The notes: generated by a model not told the origin, from the sequence alone. DNA of 6,825 nucleotides from an uncultured Lachnospiraceae bacterium (GCA_902783735.1 CACZSE010000106.1:1-6825); one strand, 5' to 3'; shown: positions 1 to 6,698, numbered from the stretch's first letter. Translations and numbers: made by a program.

Positions 1-702
1 ATCAAGACCAATATACATGGTGCAATGAATGTTATTGAGGCAGCTCTTAATACGAACGTAAAGAAGGTAGTTGCACTTTCAACCGATAAGGCTGTCAATC
101 CGGTCAATCTCTATGGCGGAACCAAGCTCGTTTCCGACAAGTTATTTATTGCCGCAAACAGCTATGCAGGAACAAAGGATATAAACTTCTCAATAGTCCG
201 CTACGGTAATGTGGCAGGCTCAAGAGGCAGTGTCATTCCTTTCTTTAACAACATCATAAAGAACGGAGGAACAGAGCTTCCCATAACCGACTATAGGATG
301 ACCAGATTCTGGATAAGTCTTACCCAGGGTGTGGAGCTTGTTATAAAAGCCCTTGCCGAGGCAAGAGGCGGAGAGACCTTTATCAGTAAGATCCCCAGCT
401 TCAAGATCACGGATCTTGCACAGGCCATGCTACCCGGCTGCAACATGCCGGAGGTGGGTATCCGTGAGGGTGAAAAACTTCATGAGATCATGGTCACCAC
501 AGAGGATTCCATGACTACATATGAATACGATAAGCATTTTATCGTATATCCCCAGATGATCTGGAACGAAAAGCAAAAGGATCCGATCCCCGGAGGAAAG
601 AAAGTAGAAGACGGCTTCTCTTACAGTTCAGGAAATAACACTGAATGGCTGACGGTCGAGGAGATAAAGGAACTGCTTAAAGATATCGATCTTGAAAAGT
701 AG
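1..702 (+). CDS. pseB: UDP-N-acetylglucosamine 4,6-dehydratase (inverting), 3' part
   Basis: This is the first enzyme of CMP-pseudaminic acid synthesis. It is a cytosolic extended SDR enzyme that converts UDP-GlcNAc to the 4-keto-6-deoxy-L-arabino sugar by 4,6-dehydration and C5 epimerisation. The reading frame is open from base 1, and 233 residues are visible. Counting from the first visible codon, the catalytic set is D29-K30 in STDKA, Y38 in YGGTK, and K42. The spacing matches D132/K133/Y141 of Helicobacter PseB, so about 103 N-terminal residues, including the Rossmann GxxGxxG, lie outside the window. Other PseB-like blocks are RYGNVAGSRGS (67-77), RMTRFWISL (99-107), IPSFKITDL and GEKLHE (157-162). 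These favour PseB over the membrane-bound CapD/PglF dehydratases and over LegB. The ATG at 25 is an internal Met, not the start. A hairpin terminator follows 43 nt after the stop codon. Confidence 0.93.
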   Translation: MKTNIHGAMNVIEAALNTNVKKVVALSTDKAVNPVNLYGGTKLVSDKLFIAANSYAGTKDINFSIVRYGNVAGSRGSVIPFFNNIIKNGGTELPITDYRMTRFWISLTQGVELVIKALAEARGGETFISKIPSFKITDLAQAMLPGCNMPEVGIREGEKLHEIMVTTEDSMTTYEYDKHFIVYPQMIWNEKQKDPIPGGKKVEDGFSYSSGNNTEWLTVEEIKELLKDIDLEK

Positions 703-743
703 CATTTAGGATATATTTTGTTTAACAAATTTAAGTTTAAAAC

Positions 744-773
744 AGGACATGCAGTGAACCTGCATGTCTTTTT
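744..773 (+). terminator. Intrinsic terminator between pseB and pseC
   Basis: A perfect 9-bp stem GACATGCAG/CTGCATGTC (746-754 with 760-768) closes a 5-nt loop, TGAAC. It is followed directly by five T residues (769-773). One G-U and one A-U pair can extend the base of the stem into the T run. The hairpin lies after the pseB stop and before the pseC ribosome binding site, so it would end or attenuate transcription inside what otherwise looks like one pathway operon. Stem GC content is moderate and the T-tract is short, so partial read-through is plausible. Confidence 0.8.
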
Positions 774-799
774 AAAAATATCGGGAGGTATTTTAAGCC

Positions 800-1993
800 A
801 TGAATAAGCCTGCAATTGAGGGAGGAACCCCTGTCAGGAAAAATAAGATATATTACGGACATCAGTATCTGGATCAGGCTGATTACGATGCAGTTGTAGA
901 TGTACTTAAAAGCGATTATCTGACCTGCGGACCAAAGATCGGAGAACTCGAAGAAAAGCTCTGTAAGCTGACCGGCGCAAAATATGCGGTTGTTTGCAGT
1001 AACGGAACGGCAGCTTTACACATGGCTGCAATGGCAGCAGGACTCGGTAAAGATGACGAACTCATAACAACACCCATAACCTTTGCCGCCAGTGCGAACT
1101 GTGCTCTGTATGTCGGAGCAAGACCGGTATTCGCCGACATAAACAATGAAACATACAACATAGATCCAAAAAGCGTTGAGTCTAAGATAACCGCAAATAC
1201 AAAGGCGGTTGTTGCTGTAGATTATACCGGACAGGCAGTAGAACTTGAGCCGCTTAAGGAAATATGCAAAAAGCATGGACTGGTGCTCATAGAAGATGCG
1301 GCGCATGCAATAGGCACATTATATGACAATAAACCGGTTGGCAGCATTGCCGATATGACCACATTCAGCTTCCATCCCGTAAAAACTATCACGGGAGGAG
1401 AAGGAGGTGCCGTTCTTACAAACAACGAAGAATACTACAAGAAGCTTCTTCTGGCAAGATCTCACGGCATAACAAGGGATACTTCACTTTTTGAGCATGA
1501 ATGCGACGGTCCCTGGTACTATGAACAGGTTTCCATGGGATATAACTACCGTCTTACGGATATACAGGCAGGACTTATCATATCCCAGCTTGATAAGCTT
1601 CAGATGTTCAAGGAAAGAAGAAAACAGATCGTGAACATGTACAATGAAGCCTTTTCAAAGATGGATACGATCATTGTTCAAAAGGAGATACCGCAATCGG
1701 ATACGGCAAGACATCTTTACATCTTAAGAATAGATCCTGAGAGATTAAAGATCGACAGAAAAAGGTTCTTTGAAGCAATGGCAGCGGAAAATGTAATATG
1801 TAATGTACATTATATTCCGGTATATTATTTCCCGTATTATGAGAAGCTTGGATATAAAAAGGGCCTGTGTCCCAATGCGGAAAAGCTGTATGACGAGATG
1901 CTTTCCCTTCCGCTCTATTACGGAATGAGCGATGAAGATGTGCAGTCTGTCATCGATGCTGTTAAAAAGATATCAGATTACTATAAGAAATGA
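800..1993 (+). CDS. pseC: UDP-4-amino-4,6-dideoxy-N-acetyl-beta-L-altrosamine transaminase
   Basis: This PLP-dependent DegT/DnrJ/EryC1 (fold type I) aminotransferase performs the second step of pseudaminic acid synthesis. It transfers an amino group, normally from glutamate, to C4 of the PseB product. The protein has 397 residues, close to the family's usual length. Visible features are the N-terminal G-H-Q-Y-L-D segment, SNGTAALHMA (67-76) for cofactor phosphate contacts, EDAAHA (165-170) with D166 expected to pair with the pyridine nitrogen, and SFHPVKTITGGEGG (190-203) with K195 as the Schiff-base lysine. GYNYR (247-251) and HYIPV (337-341) are also present. The SFHPVK and GEGG context is typical of PseC. 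The ATG at 800 is supported by GGGAGG at 783-788 with an 11-nt spacer. The pseG start follows 21 nt after the stop. PglE- or LegC-type sugar aminotransferases are the alternative, but flanking pseB and pseG argue for PseC. Confidence 0.93.
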   Translation: MNKPAIEGGTPVRKNKIYYGHQYLDQADYDAVVDVLKSDYLTCGPKIGELEEKLCKLTGAKYAVVCSNGTAALHMAAMAAGLGKDDELITTPITFAASANCALYVGARPVFADINNETYNIDPKSVESKITANTKAVVAVDYTGQAVELEPLKEICKKHGLVLIEDAAHAIGTLYDNKPVGSIADMTTFSFHPVKTITGGEGGAVLTNNEEYYKKLLLARSHGITRDTSLFEHECDGPWYYEQVSMGYNYRLTDIQAGLIISQLDKLQMFKERRKQIVNMYNEAFSKMDTIIVQKEIPQSDTARHLYILRIDPERLKIDRKRFFEAMAAENVICNVHYIPVYYFPYYEKLGYKKGLCPNAEKLYDEMLSLPLYYGMSDEDVQSVIDAVKKISDYYKK

Positions 1994-2014
1994 TCACCCG
2001 ACGGAGTAAAGAAC

Positions 2015-3046
2015 ATGATCGCAATAAGAACCGATGCCAATAAAACGATAGCTACAGGTCACATCATGAGATGCATTACTATCGCGGACGAGATCAAAAA
2101 CCTTGGTAAAGAAGTGACTTTTTATGTTTCCGATGATGAGTCTGCATCCTACCTTTCGGATAAAGGATATGATGCATTTGTCCTTAAATCGGACTGGAGT
2201 AACCCGATAGCTGAGACAGAGGCTTTTGCGGATATGCTGTCAGAGAACGATACTCAGGTAGTACTTTTCGATTCCTACAGCTTTTCGGATGAGTATTTTA
2301 AGAAACTCAGAAGTCATCTCAAAAAGGATATAAGAATAGCATACATGGATGATCTCGGCGATGAGACCTATTCAGTGGATATGCTCATAAATTATAATGT
2401 ATATGCCGATGAGCTGGATTATGAACACAAATACGGTGATGATACCGTTATCCTTAAGGGCCCGGTATATGCGCCCTTAAGACCCCAGTTTTTTGGCAGA
2501 TACGAACATCATATGCATATTCCGGTCAATGTGCTCATAGCTGCCGGAGGCGGAGATGTCAGTGAGCTTATTACGGATATCCTAAAACAGGCTCTGGAGG
2601 ATGATAATGTGAAGAAGGCAGACCTGCATGTGGTCCTTGGTTCAAAAACCGAAGATCAGAATGAACTCATGAGGATCGCCTGGTTAAGTGACAATGTCTT
2701 CTTACACAGGCAGGTCACTGAAATGGCATCGCTCATGTCAAAATGTGATATTGCCGTGTCTGCGGCAGGTACCATGCTGACTGAACTTTGCTGTATGCAG
2801 ATCCCCACGATCGAGTTTTATATTGCGGACAATCAGAAAAAGAATGCGGATCATTACGCAAAAAGAGGCATCATGATCGGAGTCGGAGATATGCAGCATG
2901 ATAAAGAGGTCGTGATAAAAAGACTGGTAAGAGAACTCAGTGGTCTGATTGAAGATAAAAAACGATTGCAACAGATGAGAGATTCAATGAAGGATATCTG
3001 TGACGGACAGGGAGCCCACAGGATCGCGGAGGCTTTATGCTCTTAA
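2015..3046 (+). CDS. pseG: UDP-2,4-diacetamido-2,4,6-trideoxy-beta-L-altropyranose hydrolase
   Basis: PseG removes UDP from the diacetylated sugar nucleotide, releasing the free altrose derivative that PseI condenses with PEP. It is a cytosolic GT-B-fold enzyme related to MurG. The 343-residue protein opens with a short strand and the GHIMR motif (15-19); H16 corresponds to the catalytic histidine (H17) of Campylobacter PseG. Further family marks are FDSY (85-88), the G-PVYAPLR-QF block (149-159), AAGGGD (176-181) opening the C-terminal domain, SAAGTMLTEL (249-258) and ADNQ (271-274) in the nucleotide-binding half. The length fits a stand-alone PseG with no fused PseH acetyltransferase. ATG 2015 is preceded by CGGAG at 2002-2006. 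The last 10 nt overlap the next gene, which points to co-translation. No pseF lies between pseC and pseG, unlike many Pse clusters. Confidence 0.9.
   Translation: MIAIRTDANKTIATGHIMRCITIADEIKNLGKEVTFYVSDDESASYLSDKGYDAFVLKSDWSNPIAETEAFADMLSENDTQVVLFDSYSFSDEYFKKLRSHLKKDIRIAYMDDLGDETYSVDMLINYNVYADELDYEHKYGDDTVILKGPVYAPLRPQFFGRYEHHMHIPVNVLIAAGGGDVSELITDILKQALEDDNVKKADLHVVLGSKTEDQNELMRIAWLSDNVFLHRQVTEMASLMSKCDIAVSAAGTMLTELCCMQIPTIEFYIADNQKKNADHYAKRGIMIGVGDMQHDKEVVIKRLVRELSGLIEDKKRLQQMRDSMKDICDGQGAHRIAEALCS
3027..3039 (+). promoter_or_regulatory. Ribosome binding site and start of the glycosyltransferase, inside pseG
   Basis: CGGAGG at 3027-3032 stands only 4 nt before ATG 3037, and both lie inside the last codons of pseG, whose TAA is at 3044-3046. 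The spacing is short but the site is strong. The start is fixed because the SIIVPVYN strand of the glycosyltransferase begins only three residues later, and the next in-frame ATG would delete it. Ribosomes finishing pseG can plausibly restart here. Confidence 0.7.
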
Positions 3047-4065
3047 GTATCATAGTGCCTGTATATAACATGGCAGCTGATAACAAATTAATACACTGTC
3101 TGGACTCGCTCATCTGCCAGACGATAGATGACTATGAGATCATAGCCGTAGATGACTGCTCGACAGACAATTCATTTGAGATCATGAAGGGTTATGAAAA
3201 GAAATATCCCGACAGGTTCAGAGCCATTCACTCTGAAGTCAATCTTCATCAGGGCGGAGCAAAGAACATCGGTATACGAGCAGCAAAAGGCGAATGGATA
3301 GGATTTATAGATGCCGATGACTGGATAGCTCCCGATATGTACGAGCAGCTGATAAATAAAGCAAACGGGACCGGAGCCGATATAGTAGGCTGTGATTATT
3401 GTCTGGTCGACTCATACACGTTTGAGACAGGTGACAATATTGTAAGAAACAGCAGTTACGATCAGGTTGGTGACATCGGACCTAAACAGAGAAAGAGCTT
3501 TGTGCTTGAAAGCGGCAGTCTGGTTGTAAAGATCTACAGGTTAAGCATGATACTTGAGCATGATCTTTTCTTTCCGGAGAATATCTTTTATGAAGATAAC
3601 GCCATGGCAAACTCTTATCTTTTGAGCGGAAAACATTTCGAATATATAGATAAGCCGTTATATTATTACTTTCAGCATGATACATCCACCGTGCATACCA
3701 TTACCGAGCAAAGGTGTGATGACAGGCTGCAGGCAGGCCGCATCATGATCGATGAAGCCAGGCGTCTGGGATTTTATGAGGAACTTAAGCCCGAACTGGA
3801 ATACAGCTTTACCAGGATGTTCTATATAAATACCCTGTTCTCATACATGCCGGGCGTAAAGCATACCAGGTTGTCCTATGTAAAAAATATGGGGAAAGAG
3901 ATGAAAAGTTACTTCCCTGATTTTGAAAAAAATGAGTATTATATAAATGAAGTTCACCCTGAGGAAAAGAAGCTCATAGCAATGCAGCAGAGGTCGACTC
4001 TTATATTCATGATCTATTATAAATTGTTATGGGGTTACAGAAATCTCAGAAAGAAGATCGGATAG
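3037..4065 (+). CDS. GT-A family 2 glycosyltransferase
   Basis: This is a cytosolic or membrane-associated inverting glycosyltransferase that would transfer a sugar from a nucleotide donor to a growing glycan or lipid-linked acceptor. Donor and acceptor cannot be read from the sequence. The N-terminal GT2 domain spans roughly residues 1-215. It shows SIIVPVYN (4-11), AVDDCSTDNS (37-46) with D39/D40 for nucleotide binding, GGAKNIGIRAAKGEWIGF (73-90), and DADDW (92-96) as the metal-binding DxD region. FYEDN (184-188) supplies the likely catalytic-base acidic pair, followed by the KPLYYYFQ stretch. Residues 216-342 are a helical tail ending in a hydrophobic-basic segment (about 320-340, IFMIYYKLLWGYRNLRKK) that may attach to the membrane. 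It sits between pseG and an exporter, overlapping the former and 3 nt from the latter, so it probably acts on the same glycan. A CMP-Pse transferase is not implied, since those usually belong to other families. Confidence 0.85.
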   Translation: MLLSIIVPVYNMAADNKLIHCLDSLICQTIDDYEIIAVDDCSTDNSFEIMKGYEKKYPDRFRAIHSEVNLHQGGAKNIGIRAAKGEWIGFIDADDWIAPDMYEQLINKANGTGADIVGCDYCLVDSYTFETGDNIVRNSSYDQVGDIGPKQRKSFVLESGSLVVKIYRLSMILEHDLFFPENIFYEDNAMANSYLLSGKHFEYIDKPLYYYFQHDTSTVHTITEQRCDDRLQAGRIMIDEARRLGFYEELKPELEYSFTRMFYINTLFSYMPGVKHTRLSYVKNMGKEMKSYFPDFEKNEYYINEVHPEEKKLIAMQQRSTLIFMIYYKLLWGYRNLRKKIG

Positions 4066-4068
4066 TCT

Positions 4069-5820
4069 ATGATAAAGATTTTAAAACGTCTAAATATATT
4101 ATTGGACAAAAAACAAAAAAAGAAGATGGCTCTCATCGTGGTCCTCATGCTTATCGGCGGTGTTTTGGAATCGCTGAGCATATCGGCGATCATTCCGGTA
4201 ATGAGTGTTTTACTCGATCCCGATGCGGTTACAAAAAATAAGTATCTTGCTCCGATCTACAGCGGACTTCACATGTCATCACCCATGCAGTTTACTCTTG
4301 TCATGATGGTGGTGCTCGTATTGGCATTTATACTTAAGAACCTCTTTTTGTTTATTCAAAACGTTGTCCAGCTCAGATTTGTTTATACCAATCAGTTTGC
4401 GACATCGAGACGCATGATGATCAATTTCATGAAGCGTCCGTATGAATATTATCTCGGAGCGGAAACTGCGATCATTCAGAGAAATATCACATCAGATGTA
4501 AACAATATGTATGCTCTTATCCTGACCATATTGCAGTTTACCAGCGAGATAGTGGTATTTACGTGCCTTGTTGCGGTTTTACTTGTTGTGGATGCGGTCA
4601 TGGTCATTACCATAGCAGGACTTCTGGTGGCGGTGCTCATTATCATAAAGGTTGTTTTAAAACCAATAATGTATAAAGCGGGTCAGGATAACCAGGACTA
4701 TTACAGCGATCTTTTCAAGTGGATCGAAGAGGCTGTAATGGGCATTAAGGAAATAAAAGTAGCCAATAAGGAGCATTATTTTATAAATGAATACGCCCGC
4801 TGCGGCGAAGGCTATGTAGGTGCGGTACAAAAGTACAATATTTACAATTCGACACCCCGACTTCTCATAGAGACCATATGTATAGCAGGTCTTGTGGGAT
4901 ACATGTCTGTAGTCATGCTAAACGGAGCGACAGTCGATGAGCTATTGCCTCAGCTTTCGGTATTTGCTTTAGCTGCCATGAGATTATTGCCAAGTGCGAA
5001 CCGTATAAATAATTACACCACATCGATCTCGTATTTTGAGCCTTTCTTATGGAATGTATCCGAGCATCTGCAGACCGAGATAAACGATAAGAATGTGGTA
5101 TATGACGAGGCTGCTTACAGAGTTAAAAAAGAAGTGACGACCCTGCCCGTAAAGAAGGAGATAGGTATAAACGATATCACTTATGCATATCCCAATACGG
5201 ATAAGCTTATCTTCGATCATGCCGACATGACCATACCCGTAGGTTCGGCAGTAGGTATTGTGGGAACATCCGGATCGGGAAAGACAACCATGGTTGATGT
5301 GCTTTTGGGACTTCTTACATTAAAGACCGGATCCATAACAGCCGATGGTGTGGATGTGCAGACAAATTATGAAGGATGGTTAAAGAATATAGGTTACATT
5401 CCCCAGACCATTTTCATGATAGATGACACGATAAGGAAAAATGTGGCTTTCGGCTATCCCGACGAAGAGATAGATGATGAGAGGGTTTGGGCTGTTCTCA
5501 GGGAAGCACAGCTCGATGAGTTTGTAAAAGGTCTGCCCGATGGTCTGGATACAGGCATAGGAGAGCGCGGTATACGCATATCCGGCGGACAGAGACAGAG
5601 GATCGGAATAGCCAGAGCTCTTTTTGAAGATCCTGAGGTGCTGGTCCTTGATGAAGCAACCTCTGCTCTGGACGGCGATACGGAAAGTGCCATAATGGAT
5701 TCCATTAACAGACTGCACGGTAAAAAGACTCTTATAATCATAGCCCACAGGCTTCAGACCATAGAGAAGTGTGATATGGTATACAGAGTTGAGAACGGCA
5801 AAATAAGCAGGGAAAGATAA
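4069..5820 (+). CDS. ABC exporter, PglK-like lipid-linked glycan flippase
   Basis: This is a half-transporter of the ABC-B type with fused membrane and ATPase domains (583 aa), expected to work as a homodimer. Residues 1-19 are basic and cytosolic. Hydrophobic helices fall near 20-46, 74-100, 147-172, 174-197, 262-285 and 290-308. Between the first two lies a long extracellular segment (about 49-72), the place where PglK carries its external helix. The ATPase has Walker A GTSGSGKTT (399-407), Q-loop Q446, signature ISGGQ (504-508, Ile replacing the common Leu), Walker B VLVLDE (524-529) with catalytic E529, D-loop SALD (532-535) and H-loop H560, so it should be active. In Campylobacter, PglK flips undecaprenyl-PP-heptasaccharide. 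The position after pse and glycosyltransferase genes suggests a comparable lipid-linked glycan substrate. ATG 4069 has only a weak ribosome binding site and starts 3 nt after the previous stop, suggesting coupled translation. A general lipid or peptide exporter remains possible. Confidence 0.87.
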   Translation: MIKILKRLNILLDKKQKKKMALIVVLMLIGGVLESLSISAIIPVMSVLLDPDAVTKNKYLAPIYSGLHMSSPMQFTLVMMVVLVLAFILKNLFLFIQNVVQLRFVYTNQFATSRRMMINFMKRPYEYYLGAETAIIQRNITSDVNNMYALILTILQFTSEIVVFTCLVAVLLVVDAVMVITIAGLLVAVLIIIKVVLKPIMYKAGQDNQDYYSDLFKWIEEAVMGIKEIKVANKEHYFINEYARCGEGYVGAVQKYNIYNSTPRLLIETICIAGLVGYMSVVMLNGATVDELLPQLSVFALAAMRLLPSANRINNYTTSISYFEPFLWNVSEHLQTEINDKNVVYDEAAYRVKKEVTTLPVKKEIGINDITYAYPNTDKLIFDHADMTIPVGSAVGIVGTSGSGKTTMVDVLLGLLTLKTGSITADGVDVQTNYEGWLKNIGYIPQTIFMIDDTIRKNVAFGYPDEEIDDERVWAVLREAQLDEFVKGLPDGLDTGIGERGIRISGGQRQRIGIARALFEDPEVLVLDEATSALDGDTESAIMDSINRLHGKKTLIIIAHRLQTIEKCDMVYRVENGKISRER

Positions 5821-5880
5821 TACGGGGAATATCGGTTATATTGACATTTTATTATTACTTTTCCGTAAAACGATGTATTG

Positions 5881-5915
5881 CAGATATTATTGCTGTATAA
5901 TATTTGTGTTATACT
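5881..5915 (+). promoter_or_regulatory. Candidate promoter -10 elements with an overlapping inverted repeat
   Basis: The 123-nt spacer after the exporter gene holds a consensus TATAAT at 5896-5901 and a TG-extended TATACT at 5910-5915. No good -35 box stands at 16-18 nt from either. An inverted repeat, CAGATATTAT/ATAATATTTG (5881-5890 with 5897-5906, one G-U pair), closes a 6-nt centre and covers the first -10. It has no T-tail, so it resembles an operator or AT-rich coincidence more than a terminator. Transcription of the two small membrane genes probably starts here. Confidence 0.4.
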
Positions 5916-5930
5916 TGATGTATATTGTTT

Positions 5931-5936
5931 AGGAGG
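5931..5936 (+). promoter_or_regulatory. Ribosome binding site fixing the start at 5944
   Basis: A full AGGAGG lies 7 nt before ATG 5944. The frame is open further upstream to a TTG at 5878, but that longer form would put the candidate promoter and this site inside the coding region. The ATG is therefore the start. Confidence 0.9.
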
Positions 5937-5943
5937 TACAGAT

Positions 5944-6342
5944 ATGGCATGTTTTATAGTTTCTGCGGCTGAGGCAGCAGTTGTAACGGTTGTTAAGAAA
6001 CATGAAGAGAAAAAAGAGCAGAATATCAATAAAACTGATACACAAGATCAGGCAGTAAAGATCCCGATGAGTAAGAAACTCGGGTGGCTAAACAATATGC
6101 TGCTTGGCGGTTCCGCTTTACTTATGTTTGAACATGTTTGGCATGGTGAGGTTGTTCCGTGGTTTCCTTTCCTTACGGCGATGTATGACAAAGCCGATAC
6201 TGCGGAGATGTTACATGAGATGGCAACTGTCGGTGTGACCATGGCCTGCACTGTTTCTCTTGTATGGCTGGGTATGTGCCTGGTAGCTGATGCATTGGTA
6301 AAGAGAGCAGGCAAAGACGAAACAGTAACTGAACATATTTGA
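5944..6342 (+). CDS. Small membrane protein of unknown function (first of a pair)
   Basis: This 132-residue protein of unknown function begins with a short hydrophobic segment (1-17) followed by a highly charged linker (18-45) rich in Lys, Glu and Asn. A hydrophobic segment spans about 48-62 and leads into EHVWHGE (63-69) and PWFPF (72-76). After a polar stretch containing ADTAEMLHEM comes a clear membrane helix (about 94-117), then a basic-acidic tail. H64, H67, E69, H91 and E92 cluster next to the membrane segments and could bind metal or a cofactor, which is inference only. From memory, similar proteins occur as annotated hypotheticals in Clostridia next to a homologue of the following gene. 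No cleavable signal peptide is evident. It stands 38 nt before its partner, and the shared palindromic terminator suggests a two-gene unit separate from the glycan block. Confidence 0.82.
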   Translation: MACFIVSAAEAAVVTVVKKHEEKKEQNINKTDTQDQAVKIPMSKKLGWLNNMLLGGSALLMFEHVWHGEVVPWFPFLTAMYDKADTAEMLHEMATVGVTMACTVSLVWLGMCLVADALVKRAGKDETVTEHI

Positions 6343-6380
6343 TTTTATTGCATACTCAATAGTAAAACGGAGGAAAGATT

Positions 6381-6698
6381 ATGACATTGTTGATCACGGT
6401 TTTTGCTGCTGTTATATCAACTGTAGTATGGTACACACGAAAAAATGACGATCTGAAGATCAGTATGCTGGCACTTATGTACTGGGGAGCATCTATCATG
6501 TGGTTCATAGATGCGATATATGAATATGCCGAGCTTCATGCCGAATATTTTGTACCGGCAGCTCAGGACATGGTGAACGATGCATTTTTAGGATTTGCCG
6601 TTGTTGCTCTCGGACTCATCATCTGGATGGTAAGACTGCTCATTGTCGATCCAAAAGGCAGATTAAGAGCTGTTCTTAAGAATGATCTTAAAATTTAA
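6381..6698 (+). CDS. Small three-helix membrane protein of unknown function (second of a pair)
   Basis: This 105-residue, very hydrophobic protein has no recognised function. Three membrane segments are visible: about 1-18 (ending VVWYTRKNDD), 28-46 (MLALMYWGASIMWFIDAIY) and 66-88 (DAFLGFAVVALGLIIWMVRLL). A short basic C-terminus contains DPKG. The loop between the second and third helices is rich in acidic residues (D44, E48, E51, E55, D63, D67) and includes H53. It starts at ATG 6381 after GGAGG (6369-6373) at 7-nt spacing. The 38 nt before it holds no promoter or terminator that I can see, so it is expected to be cotranscribed with the 5944-6342 gene. The pairing and equal hydrophobic design suggest the two proteins form one membrane complex, but this is inference. 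The gene ends 13 nt before a strong terminator. Confidence 0.82.
   Translation: MTLLITVFAAVISTVVWYTRKNDDLKISMLALMYWGASIMWFIDAIYEYAELHAEYFVPAAQDMVNDAFLGFAVVALGLIIWMVRLLIVDPKGRLRAVLKNDLKI

Noticed and set aside
717..729. Short inverted repeat TTTGTT/AACAAA between pseB and pseC
   Set aside because: It has six AT-rich base pairs around one base, no T-tail, and sits in an AT-rich spacer. It is likely chance.
916..1425. - strand open frames opposite pseC
   Set aside because: The + strand frame carries the full aminotransferase motif set. The reverse frames have no family features or ribosome binding sites.
1..3046. Legionaminic acid pathway instead of pseudaminic acid
   Set aside because: The hydrolase is the GHxMR PseG type, not a NeuC/LegG epimerase-hydrolase. 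The dehydratase and aminotransferase motifs also match PseB and PseC.
4029..4241. 70-codon + strand open frame across the glycosyltransferase/exporter junction
   Set aside because: It is out of frame with two well-supported genes, is rich in charged low-complexity residues, and has no ribosome binding site or recognisable motif.
5841..5846. Perfect TTGACA as a -35 box
   Set aside because: The nearest good -10 (5896) is 49 nt away, and the hexamer 17 nt downstream is GTAAAA, so it cannot pair with the visible -10 elements.
5878..5943. N-terminal extension of the 132-aa protein from a TTG codon
   Set aside because: It would place the -10 elements and the full AGGAGG inside the gene, and there is no ribosome binding site before the TTG. 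ATG 5944 is ideally spaced.
5380..6029. Several - strand open frames over the exporter gene and the small membrane genes
   Set aside because: They lie opposite strongly conserved coding sequence, overlap each other, and lack start signals. They are shadows of the + strand genes.
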